Assembly: GCA_035546335.1 (NCBI GenBank)
Contig: DATKDP010000099.1
Coordinates: 1 to 8,936 of the forward strand
DNA length: 8,936 bases
DNA from: DATKDP01 sp035546335
Lineage (GTDB): Bacteria; Acidobacteriota; Thermoanaerobaculia; Gp7-AA8
Direction: 5' to 3'
The position numbers were made by a program, and so were the translations under genes. Positions 1-6,891 of the stretch are shown piece after piece. Every line of letters starts with the position of its first letter. The first letter of the stretch is position 1. A model generated the notes under the pieces. That model did no database searches, had not been told where the DNA came from, and saw nothing but the letters and a program-made list of their open reading frames with translations.

Positions 1-813
1 GACGTGCCGCTGGGCGGCCAGACGCCCGGCGATATCGTCCTCCCGCTCCCGGCGAACACGAGCGTGGTCATCGAGGATGCTCCGCTTGCGGCCGACGGTG
101 TCAAGGTCACCGTGGCTGTGACGGGGAGTCCCGCGCCGCCAGCGAGCGCCCGCGTGGCTCTGCAGCTCGTGGGAAAGAAAAGCCAGATCCGGCTCGCCAT
201 CCCGGGAATCTATATCGTCACCGACCCTGACACGGAAACTACGGTTCAGGTCACCGAGAACGGACCGGCTGAGGTGGTCGTGATCCTCGACGGTTCGGAG
301 ATCGTGGTCGCGATCGCCGCAGGAGCCAGCGCGACGATCGTCGAAACGATCGACGACAACGGCGTTCTCACCGCCGTTTCGGTGACCGGCGTGACCGGCG
401 AATCAGGGGACGTCACTGTGAACGGCACGCCGCTGTCACCGGGAGGCGATCCGGTCCTGCTGGCAGCATTCCAGGCGAAGCTGCGGGTGCAACGCAGCGA
501 GCTCACCCTGACGGGAACGTTCACCCCTCCAGGCTCCACCGCGATCGATCCAGGCACGCAGGACGTGACCCTCCACGTCGGCGACTACACGTTCGCCGCA
601 GGCACTCTTACTCGGGCGAAGAGCGGTGCGTACAGCACCGCTGGGACGATCGCCGGCGTCGCCTTCAGTATTGAGCTCAAGCAGAGCAAGGGGGGAGAGT
701 GGAGCGTCAAGGCTTCCGCCAAGCCGGTCAGCGACTTCACGAATCCGGTCCCGGTTTCGCTGTCCATCGGCAGTGTGGTCGGCAGCGTTCAGGTCTCGGC
801 GTCGCTCAGGTAA
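1..813 (+). CDS. C-terminal fragment of a beta-rich, probably secreted protein (5' end outside window)
   Basis: The reading frame is open from the first base and ends at TAA 811-813, giving 270 residues. The GTG at 4-6 has no visible ribosome site and falls inside continuous sequence, so the true start most likely lies upstream. The protein is rich in Val, Thr, Gly, Ser and Ala, has no cysteine and no membrane segment, and alternates hydrophobic and polar residues as stacked beta strands do. The last ~110 residues (from about residue 158) carry the pattern LTLTGTF, then a PGTQDVTLHVGDYTF strand pair, then GTIAGVAFSIELK and PVPVSLSIGSVVGS. I recognise this as a beta-sandwich-like tail seen in large secreted Acidobacteriota proteins, from memory rather than by a search. 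No catalytic motif is visible. It may be part of a surface or adhesin-like protein with repeated modules. The gene sits alone, 374 bp before the kinase gene, so an operon with it is not evident. Confidence 0.75.
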   Translation, partial: DVPLGGQTPGDIVLPLPANTSVVIEDAPLAADGVKVTVAVTGSPAPPASARVALQLVGKKSQIRLAIPGIYIVTDPDTETTVQVTENGPAEVVVILDGSEIVVAIAAGASATIVETIDDNGVLTAVSVTGVTGESGDVTVNGTPLSPGGDPVLLAAFQAKLRVQRSELTLTGTFTPPGSTAIDPGTQDVTLHVGDYTFAAGTLTRAKSGAYSTAGTIAGVAFSIELKQSKGGEWSVKASAKPVSDFTNPVPVSLSIGSVVGSVQVSASLR

Positions 814-890
814 GTCTCGATTGCGGAGTGCGGAATGACCATTGCGGAGGGTAGGGGCGGCCAGCGGAAAGCAGAGTCGTGTCTCGCCGG

Positions 891-994
891 GCATCCCGAA
901 GGGATGCAGGGAATCCAGCCGGTGGTGAGCGCGAAGCGCCACCACCGGAACGCGAAACATCGAACAAGAAAACGCGCACGCCGGCAGGCGTGCG
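891..994. repeat. Cluster of three consecutive stem-loops
   Basis: Three inverted repeats follow one another. Positions 891-907 form a perfect 7-bp stem (GCATCCC/GGGATGC) with a GAA loop. Positions 919-948 form CCGGTGGTG/CACCACCGG (9 bp) closing a second GCGC/GCGC stem, again with a GAA loop and one bulged A. Positions 975-994 form a perfect 8-bp stem (CGCACGCC/GGCGTGCG) with a GGCA loop. None is followed by a T run, so they are not textbook intrinsic terminators. They could be a transcribed structured element, a repetitive palindromic element, or a factor-assisted stop for the gene ending at 813. Confidence 0.6.
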
Positions 995-1127
995 AGGAAT
1001 TTGTGTACGAGGTGTCGACGTATGCCGCGCTCATTCGCGTGATTCGAGAAAACGTTTGTGGGTGCCCGGCCTTCGGATCAGCGGTTTGAATCGTCGCGGG
1101 CCGCGCGGTGGCGAGATGATCCCCGTG

Positions 1128-1143
1128 CGCTCGAGCTCGAGCG
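1128..1143. promoter_or_regulatory. 16-bp perfect palindrome upstream of kinase gene
   Basis: CGCTCGAGCTCGAGCG is its own reverse complement and lies 44 bases before the ATG of the kinase fusion, where an operator could sit. CTCGAG-rich strings are also frequent in the coding sequence here (for example near 3580-3600), so chance is a real alternative. Confidence 0.25.
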
Positions 1144-1187
1144 GAAGGGACGGCCGGCATTCGTGATCTAATATCCGCCGCGTCCCT

Positions 1188-4160
1188 ATGGCGAATTCGC
1201 GGATCGAGTCGGGAGCGACCCTCCTCCACTACCGCCTGATCGAACGGCTCGGCGGAGGCGGCATGGGTGTGGTGTGGCGCGCGCTCGACACGACGCTCGA
1301 CCGCGAGGTCGCGATCAAGATCCTCCCGGAGGAGTTTGCGGGGACGCCCGGGCGCCTCGCGAGGTTCGAGCGAGAAGCGAAGATTCTCGCCTCGCTCAGC
1401 CATCCAAACGTTGCAGCCGTGTACGGTCTCCACAAGGACGGTGACGCTCGTTTTCTCGCGATGGAGCTCGTGCGAGGGGCGACGCTGCGCGAGGAGATCG
1501 CGCGCGGGATCGACCCGTTGCGCGTGGTCGACCTCGCGATCGCGATCGCGGACGGGCTCGCCGCCGCGCACCGCGAGCACGTGATCCACCGCGACCTCAA
1601 GCCTGACAACATCATGATCGACCGCGACGGACGGCCGAAGATTCTCGACTTCGGGCTCGCGAAGCTCGGAGGCGCCATTACCAGCGATGCCGGCGAGACG
1701 GCCGTGCGCGACGCCGTCACCACTCTGCGCGAAGACGTCGCGACGCGGGAGGGGACGATCCTCGGCACAGTCGCCTACATGTCTCCCGAGCAGGCGCAGG
1801 GACACCTGGTCGACGCGCGCTCCGACATCTTCTCGTTGGGCATCGTCCTTTACGAGATGACCACGGGGCGACGCCCGTTCTCAGGCGAGAACACGATCTC
1901 TATCCTCACATCGATCCTCCGCGACACACCACCGGCGGTGAGCGAGCTCGCACCGGCCGCGCCCGAGCCGCTCGGTCGGATCATCGGGCGCTGTCTCGAA
2001 AAAAAACCGGAGGCGAGGTGGCCCGACGCGGCGACACTGCGCCACGAGCTCGCGGCCCTGCGAGAGATCAGCTCCGGGTCGGTGCGAAGGGCGGTCACCC
2101 CGCCGCGCGCGCGAGCGGGCCGCATCGCGATCGCGCTGATCGCAGTTGCAGTGCTGATGTCGGGCGCGGTGTGGATTCACCACCGCCAGGAGAGAGCGCG
2201 ATGGCTTCGCGAAGATGCGCTCCCGCGGCTGCAGGCCATCGCCGACCGCGTCCAGGGACTCGAGGAAGGGCGCGAGAGCTGGGACGCCTGGATTCTCGCG
2301 CGCGAGATCGACGCTGCCTCGCCGGGCGAGCCGATCGTCGAGCAGCTGCGCGCGAAGTTCACCCGCGAGCTTTCGATCCTTTCCGAGCCACCGGGCGCGA
2401 CGGTCGCCATCCGCTACTACGACGACCCGGACGCGGAGCCGGTCGTCCTCGGGACGACGCCACTCGAATCCTTTCCGTATCCGCGCGGTTTCACTCGCAT
2501 CCGCGTCGAGCTCGCCGGAAAGCAGCCGGTTGACGACGTCATCTGGAACTTTCCCATCGGTGAGGAAAAGATCCGATACGAGCTTCACGCACCGGACGCG
2601 TTTCCGCCTGACATGGCGTTTGTTCCTGCCGGCTCGTTCGACATGTTCATGCCCGGCCTCGAGCACCTCGAGCCGGAGGAGATGGCCGCGTTCCTGATGG
2701 ACCGTCACGAAGTCACGAACCGCGATTACAAGCGGTTCGTCGACGCAGGGGGATACGCCGATCAGAGGCACTGGACGCACCCGTTCGTCGACGGAGCCGC
2801 GACTCTGACGTTCGACGAGGCAGTCGCACGATTCACCGACCGCACCGGCCGCCCCGGCCCCGCCACGTGGGAAGTGGGATCGTACCGTGATGGCGAAGGA
2901 GACTTCCCCGTGTCAGGTGTCAGCTGGTACGAGGCGGCGGCGTATGCGGAGTGGGCGGGCAAGCGCCTCCCGACCGTCTACCACTGGAACCGCGTCGCGT
3001 TCACCGTCGCGAGCTCGAGGATCATTCCGGCGTCGAATCTCTCGAGTGACGGGCTCGTTGCAGCCGGCACGACGAACGGCGCGAACAGGTTCGGCGTTTT
3101 CGATCTCGCCGGCAACGTGCGCGAGTGGGCGTGGAACGCGACGAGCGGCGGGCGCGAGCGCCTCATCCTCGGCGGCGGCTGGAACGACCCCGACTACGCG
3201 TTCGCCGACAGCTACGCGCAGCCAGCGTTCGATCGCGCGGAGACCAACGGGTTCCGCTGCATCCGGTTCGCCGGCGAGGAAACGAACCTCGCCGCGCTCG
3301 AGCACGCGATCGAGAGGCAGAAGCGCGATTTCTACGCGCAGGAGCCGGTGTCCGACGAAGTCTTCGCGCAGTTCCTGCGCCTCTTCGAGTACGACCGGAC
3401 TGCGCTCGACGCGAAGATCGAAGACGAGCAGCGATCTGCTTCCTGGGTCCGGCAGAAAATCACGTTCAACGCGGCGTACGGCGGCGAACGGATGATGGCG
3501 TATCTCTTTCTGCCGGTGTCAGGCACGCCGCCGTACCAGACGATCGTGCTCTTCCCGGGCTCGGGATCGATCGGCGCGAGCTCGAGCGCGGAGCTCGAGC
3601 CCGGCCGCGTCGACTTCGTCGTTCGCAGCGGCCGCGCGATCATCTGGCCGATCTACAGGGGAACGTACGAGCGCAGCACGGACCTTCGCAGCGACACCGT
3701 GCGCTCGTCGACGCTGTACAAGGACCATCTCATCATGTGGGCCAAGGACCTGCGGCGGACGATCGACTACGTCGAGACGCGCGACGACCTGGATCCCGCG
3801 CGCGTCGGCTACTACGGGCTCAGCTGGGGCGGGACGATGGGTGCGATCATGCCGGCCGTCGAGCCGCGCATCAAAGCGAGCGTGCTCTACGTCGCGGGGA
3901 TGAGCTTCCAGCAGCCGCTTCCGGAGGCCGACCAGGTCAACTACGTCGGACGTGTCAGGCAGCCGACGCTCATCCTCAACGGCGAGCTCGATTTCTTCTT
4001 CCCGCCCGAGACGGCGCAGAAGCCGCTCTACGACCTCCTCGGTACGCCGCCCGAGCACAAGAAGCGACTCGTCTTCCCCGGCGGCCACTCGGTGCCCCGC
4101 ACCGAGATGATCAGGGAGTCGCTCGTCTGGCTCGACACCTACCTGGGTCCGGTGCGTTAG
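1188..4160 (+). CDS. Transmembrane Ser/Thr protein kinase fused to PEGA-like, SUMF1/FGE-fold and alpha/beta-hydrolase domains
   Basis: A 990-residue single-span signalling protein. The N-terminal PknB-type kinase (about 13-292) looks catalytically complete: Gly-rich loop GGGGMG (22-27), VAIK lysine 44, candidate helix-C Glu63, HRDLKPDN (134-141, catalytic Asp136), DFG (154-156) and SPE (199-201). The DFG-to-SPE segment is long and Thr-rich, so activation-loop phosphorylation is plausible. Residues 311-330 form one membrane span, placing the kinase inside. Outside follow a helical stretch (332-396), a PEGA-like beta domain (about 396-450, with SEPPGATV), a SUMF1/FGE-fold domain (about 473-695, with FVPAGSF, DRHEVTNRDY, PVSGVSWYEA, FDLAGNVREW and GFRC) and an alpha/beta hydrolase (about 755-988). 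The hydrolase has a GLSWG nucleophile elbow (Ser879) and candidate Asp935 and His967. The SUMF1 region lacks the paired active-site cysteines of true FGE; Cys691 and Cys269 are the only cysteines in the protein. The ATG at 1188 is chosen because later ATGs would cut the Gly-rich loop. No Shine-Dalgarno site is visible; TAATAT at 1169-1174 would allow only a short leader. Substrate and ligand are unknown. Confidence 0.93.
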   Translation: MANSRIESGATLLHYRLIERLGGGGMGVVWRALDTTLDREVAIKILPEEFAGTPGRLARFEREAKILASLSHPNVAAVYGLHKDGDARFLAMELVRGATLREEIARGIDPLRVVDLAIAIADGLAAAHREHVIHRDLKPDNIMIDRDGRPKILDFGLAKLGGAITSDAGETAVRDAVTTLREDVATREGTILGTVAYMSPEQAQGHLVDARSDIFSLGIVLYEMTTGRRPFSGENTISILTSILRDTPPAVSELAPAAPEPLGRIIGRCLEKKPEARWPDAATLRHELAALREISSGSVRRAVTPPRARAGRIAIALIAVAVLMSGAVWIHHRQERARWLREDALPRLQAIADRVQGLEEGRESWDAWILAREIDAASPGEPIVEQLRAKFTRELSILSEPPGATVAIRYYDDPDAEPVVLGTTPLESFPYPRGFTRIRVELAGKQPVDDVIWNFPIGEEKIRYELHAPDAFPPDMAFVPAGSFDMFMPGLEHLEPEEMAAFLMDRHEVTNRDYKRFVDAGGYADQRHWTHPFVDGAATLTFDEAVARFTDRTGRPGPATWEVGSYRDGEGDFPVSGVSWYEAAAYAEWAGKRLPTVYHWNRVAFTVASSRIIPASNLSSDGLVAAGTTNGANRFGVFDLAGNVREWAWNATSGGRERLILGGGWNDPDYAFADSYAQPAFDRAETNGFRCIRFAGEETNLAALEHAIERQKRDFYAQEPVSDEVFAQFLRLFEYDRTALDAKIEDEQRSASWVRQKITFNAAYGGERMMAYLFLPVSGTPPYQTIVLFPGSGSIGASSSAELEPGRVDFVVRSGRAIIWPIYRGTYERSTDLRSDTVRSSTLYKDHLIMWAKDLRRTIDYVETRDDLDPARVGYYGLSWGGTMGAIMPAVEPRIKASVLYVAGMSFQQPLPEADQVNYVGRVRQPTLILNGELDFFFPPETAQKPLYDLLGTPPEHKKRLVFPGGHSVPRTEMIRESLVWLDTYLGPVR

Positions 4161-4174
4161 GCTGATCGCCATGT

Positions 4175-4198
4175 GGCCGAAGATTCCGATCTTCGGCC
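4175..4198. terminator. Hairpin 1 (10-bp stem, TCCG loop) 14 bp after kinase stop
   Basis: This perfect inverted repeat begins 15 bases after the TAG of the kinase fusion. No T run follows, so termination would have to depend on the hairpin or on Rho. It is also the core of the 76-bp repeat, so the terminator role is inferred from position. Confidence 0.4.
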
Positions 4199-4250
4199 CG
4201 GTGACTGACGACACAGTGAACTACCGGCAGCACTCCTCCCTGCGCCATGT

Positions 4251-4274
4251 GGCCGAAGATTCCGATCTTCGGCC
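4251..4274. terminator. Hairpin 2 (second copy of the 10-bp stem-loop)
   Basis: Identical stem and loop to hairpin 1, one 76-base period downstream. It may reinforce transcription stop between the convergent genes or may simply be a copy of the repeat. Confidence 0.35.
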
Positions 4275-4392
4275 CGGTGACTGACGACACAGCGAACTAC
4301 CGGCAGCACTCTCCCCTGCGCCATGTGGCCGAAGATTCCGCATATAGCACCTTCGAATTCGTACCCCTGGTTCACCACATCGTCCGTCACCA

Positions 4393-4416
4393 GGCCGAAG
4401 ATCGGAATCTTCGGCC
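4393..4416. terminator. Hairpin 4 (inverted copy) downstream of the minus-strand regulator
   Basis: The same 10-bp stem in inverted orientation with a CGGA loop lies 67 bases beyond the stop codon of the minus-strand gene, as a terminator for that gene would. There is no T run on either strand. Confidence 0.35.
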
Positions 4417-4483
4417 ACTTGCGCGATCGTCCTGAGAATCTCCCTCTGCCACCCACTTCAGGCGGCCACGGTGTGTGCCCAGG

Positions 4484-6748
4484 TCATGTCGCTCGAGAGC
4501 CGGTCATCCGTTGCAGCATCGTCTCGAGCGTCTCCGCCTTCTCCAGCTGATTGTTCGAGCGATACAGCCGCACCAAATCCTTCTGCAGCTCGATCCACTG
4601 CAGCTTCGATGACGCCGGGAGACGGATCTTCACACGGTCCGAGGCTTCGAGCAGAGCGATCGCGTCGCCGGTGCGCCCCTGCCTCTCGAGCTCGGGCAAC
4701 AGCGTCCCGAGCGCCGAGAGCTGGTACGGAAGAATCATCGATCCGCTGTCCGAGCTCCTCCGCACCAACTGTTCGAGCGTCGCGAATGCGTCAGGGCGCC
4801 CACTTCGCCGAGCCTCCAACTCGGCAGCGGCCAGTGCGCTGATGCTCGCCATAGGAGACATGGCCGGCAGCTCGAGGATCGAATCGGGGCTGCTGATCAC
4901 ACCGCATCGCATCATCGGAACGCCATCGGAGGGACCGAGTGCGTGACGGTTCTTCAAGTGTCGCTCGAAGGCCTCCGCGGCACGCGCGCAGCCTCCCTTC
5001 GCGTAGTGAAGGTGCGCAGCGTATCGCGTGCGTTCCGGCGGTGCGGCGATCATTCCCAGGAGACGCTCGGCGTGCTCGATCCGTCCGATTGCCAGCTCGT
5101 AGTGGCCGATCTCCTGAAGCAGTGCATCTGCGTCGCGACGCGTCATCGACGACGCGGCCGCAGTCCATTTTTCCAGTTCCGCGATGATTCCCTCACGATC
5201 GCCGCGGACCCACGCCCGATGTGCGCGATTCATCCGGATCTCCGATGCCGATCCGCATCTCGTACAGCTCGCGTCGCCGGCAAGGCCCGAACTTTCGATC
5301 TCGATCAGCTCCAGCGCACGATCGAAATAGGGCTGCGCACGCTCGGGGTGATTCGTCCAGTTCTGCAGCGCCTCCGCGGCGGCGAGCACCGCGCCGGGCT
5401 CGTGTGGGCGGAGCTCCGCCAGGCGAACCCGATACGGCACGGCATCGTAGGCTCGCCCCATCCTGAACTTCAGTGTCATTCCGATGTTGTTCGTCGCCCA
5501 CCAGTGATCGGGATCGATCTGGAGCAGCGAGGTGTAGTGCCGTAGCGCTTCGGTCGGATCTTCACGCATGTTCGCGTATCCGCCGAGGATGAAGTAGCGC
5601 TCGCGATCGGAGATCGTGGAAGAGAGCTCCGCGGCGCGCTGCGCGTGCGGCAGGTAGTCGGAAGAAGGACGCGCCTGGTTGGCGATTGCAAAGGCCAGGT
5701 GCATGTGAGCGGAGGCGAACTCAGGATCCTTTTCGATCGCCCGCAACAGAAGCTGCTCGGCGGCGGCGTTGTCGCGGTATGCGATCACTCGATCGGCCGC
5801 GGTGAAAAGCTGAAGAGCCTCGAGCGAAGGAGTCGTCACTTTGACGAGCGCCGGAGCGTGATCGCGCCTGGTGACCTTCTCGCCGACCGCCTGGCGCAGC
5901 CGGCGTCCGAGGCGGCGAATCGCGCCCGGAAGCCCTTCGATCGATCCCGCTTCCTCGGTGAAGCGCGCGAGCTGCTCGCCTGAGGCTGGATCGATCAGGT
6001 CCGCGCCGACGATCGTCGATCGTCCGAATCGTTCGACGCGGGGGGAGACGACGAGCCGGATGGCGCCGTCCCGAAGAGCGACTTCCCGGGCCACGGCGCG
6101 ATCGATCCTCGTGTCCGGAGACCGCCTCATGAGCCGCAGAGCGTCTCCCACCCGTTCATGCGAGACGATGCTGAGACGTGGCGACTCGGTCAGCTCCCGC
6201 TCGAGCAGATATTCGAGACTGCCGTCGAAGAGCGGATCACCCGCGCGATTGTCGATCTGAGAGACGAGTGTCCATGCGCGATCGTCGACCTCGAGCGCAA
6301 TGGCCCGAGACTCCGGAGCATCGCGGGCGATCCACCACGCAGCGGCACTGAATGCGAACAGGCCTGCGGCCGCGACGATCACCGGCCAGGCCCCGACGTT
6401 GCGGGCTCTCGGCCGATTCGCACCGCTCTTCACCCCGCTCTTCACACGGCTCTTCACCCCGCTCTTCAAAAGGCTCTCGACGACGCCCGGCTCGCCAGCC
6501 TCACGCGTCGCCTGCTCCCGCCCCTTCAACCAGGCGTCGATCTCCGATCGAAGGGCGAACACACTCCCCTGCCGGTCGTGATGGTGCCGGTGAACCGGCA
6601 GTCCCTCGTCCTTCTCCCAGTTCTGGACGGCGCGCACACTTCGCCCGAGGTAGCTCGCAATCTCCTTCCAGGAGGCGAGAAGATCGTCGCTGTCGGCTGA
6701 TTCGGATGCTGGGTCGGCGAGGCTCATCGGAGTGGGAGCGCCGACCAT
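4484..6748 (-). CDS. Membrane-anchored HTH regulator with TolB-like and TPR regions
   Basis: A one-component, CadC/ToxR-style regulator of 754 residues from the ATG at 6748. Residues 23-76 form a MerR-like winged helix (SWKEIASYLG, then AVQNWEKDEGLPVHRHHH, then SEIDAW), a signature I recognise from Acidobacteriota regulators. A basic Lys/Ser linker (about 93-116), partly a four-residue repeat, leads to one membrane span (about 119-140), so the DNA-binding part is cytoplasmic. Outside are a TolB/FlgO-like alpha/beta region (about 150-291, with VSQIDNRAGDPLFDGSLE) and TPR-type helical repeats (clearest at 305-486, with SLEALQLF and AIEKDPEFASAH) continuing to the C terminus. Cysteines 495 and 498 form CTRC; 587 and 615 are further cysteines. 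No start has a good ribosome site. ATG 6727 (747 residues) also fits, and upstream ATG 6781 or GTG 6850 would add an unlikely Arg-rich extension. It is divergent from the exported protein gene at 6892, a natural candidate target. Confidence 0.88.
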   Translation of the reverse strand: MVGAPTPMSLADPASESADSDDLLASWKEIASYLGRSVRAVQNWEKDEGLPVHRHHHDRQGSVFALRSEIDAWLKGREQATREAGEPGVVESLLKSGVKSRVKSGVKSGANRPRARNVGAWPVIVAAAGLFAFSAAAWWIARDAPESRAIALEVDDRAWTLVSQIDNRAGDPLFDGSLEYLLERELTESPRLSIVSHERVGDALRLMRRSPDTRIDRAVAREVALRDGAIRLVVSPRVERFGRSTIVGADLIDPASGEQLARFTEEAGSIEGLPGAIRRLGRRLRQAVGEKVTRRDHAPALVKVTTPSLEALQLFTAADRVIAYRDNAAAEQLLLRAIEKDPEFASAHMHLAFAIANQARPSSDYLPHAQRAAELSSTISDRERYFILGGYANMREDPTEALRHYTSLLQIDPDHWWATNNIGMTLKFRMGRAYDAVPYRVRLAELRPHEPGAVLAAAEALQNWTNHPERAQPYFDRALELIEIESSGLAGDASCTRCGSASEIRMNRAHRAWVRGDREGIIAELEKWTAAASSMTRRDADALLQEIGHYELAIGRIEHAERLLGMIAAPPERTRYAAHLHYAKGGCARAAEAFERHLKNRHALGPSDGVPMMRCGVISSPDSILELPAMSPMASISALAAAELEARRSGRPDAFATLEQLVRRSSDSGSMILPYQLSALGTLLPELERQGRTGDAIALLEASDRVKIRLPASSKLQWIELQKDLVRLYRSNNQLEKAETLETMLQRMTGSRAT
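6421..6480 (-). repeat. In-frame 12-bp tandem repeat encoding the (G/R)VKS linker
   Basis: Five 12-base units (6421, 6433, 6445, 6457 and a diverged one at 6469) follow the consensus CCCCGCTCTTCA on the plus strand. Because 12 is a multiple of three, they read on the minus strand as a four-residue repeat, (G/R)VKS, between the HTH domain and the membrane span of the regulator. Copy number could change without a frameshift, altering linker length. Confidence 0.8.
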
Positions 6749-6891
6749 GGTAGCGCTGCGAGACTCGGGGCGCAAACACATGCGCAAAAGAACGCAACCG
6801 CGGCTGGTTTCGTCTCGTTGCGCACGAGTGCGTGCACGGGGCGGGTGCACAGTCTTCCTGCAGGACCTACATTGGAATCAGGGAGATGGGT
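6749..6891. promoter_or_regulatory. Divergent control region with clustered short dyads
   Basis: This 143-bp gap separates the divergent regulator and exported-protein genes, so both promoters should lie here. It holds GCGCAAAAG (6782-6790), CGCAACCGC (6793-6801) and GTTGCGC (6817-6823), an arrangement that recurs at 8489-8529. It also holds the dyad CGCAC-GA-GTGCG (6821-6832) and two palindromic GTGCAC sites 13 bp apart (6832-6837 and 6845-6850). I see no convincing -35/-10 pair. Operator function is inferred. Confidence 0.5.
6881..6885 (+). promoter_or_regulatory. Ribosome binding site GGGAG for the exported protein
   Basis: GGGAG is separated by six bases from ATG 6892, a good Shine-Dalgarno spacing. 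It sits directly against the other nearby ATG (6886), which makes that codon an unlikely start. It decides the start chosen for the exported protein. Confidence 0.55.

Larger units (their letters stand above)
814..1187. other. Intergenic region with hairpins and degenerate short repeats
   Basis: No convincing gene lies in these 374 bases. Short open frames at about 835-1166 consist largely of hairpin sequence and have no ribosome site. The region begins with a short imperfect direct repeat (ATTGCGGAG at 820-828 and 841-849), followed by three strong stem-loops (891-994), a 16-bp palindrome (1128-1143) and an AT-rich TAATAT (1169-1174) just before the kinase start. It probably holds the end of transcription of the upstream gene and the kinase promoter. 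Confidence 0.6.
4168..4427. repeat. 76-bp tandem hairpin repeat with partial third and inverted fourth copy
   Basis: Two full units (4171-4246 and 4247-4322) repeat with a 76-base period and differ at three positions. A third unit (4323-4340) breaks off after ATTCCG. A fourth copy lies inverted at about 4370-4427 and is more diverged outside its core. Each complete unit contains a perfect 10-bp stem, GGCCGAAGAT/ATCTTCGGCC, around a TCCG loop (CGGA in the inverted copy). The truncated copy can also pair with the inverted one: 4325-4340 and 4403-4418 are perfect 16-base complements around a 62-base interior. The array fills most of the gap between two convergent genes. It resembles REP/REPIN or MITE-type elements in layout; no mobile enzyme is present in the window. 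Confidence 0.85.

Noticed and set aside
789..1805. Minus-strand 338-residue frame covering the hairpins and the 5' part of the kinase gene
   Set aside because: It overlaps the clear kinase domain, is Arg-rich and lacks any recognisable domain, as expected for an antisense shadow in GC-rich DNA.
3125..4165. Plus-strand 346-residue Arg-rich frame inside the kinase fusion gene
   Set aside because: The main frame carries SUMF1 and hydrolase motifs throughout this stretch; the second frame has none.
4157..4456. Open frames on both strands through the hairpin repeat, including a 99-residue one with WPKIPIFG strings
   Set aside because: They are the palindromic repeat read in different frames. The 76-base period is not a multiple of three, so successive copies encode different peptides, and no ribosome site precedes them.
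6781..6850. Upstream starts (GTG 6850, ATG 6781) for the HTH regulator
   Set aside because: They add an Arg-rich extension unlike the short N termini usual before the SWKEIA motif and would run through the dyad-rich control region.
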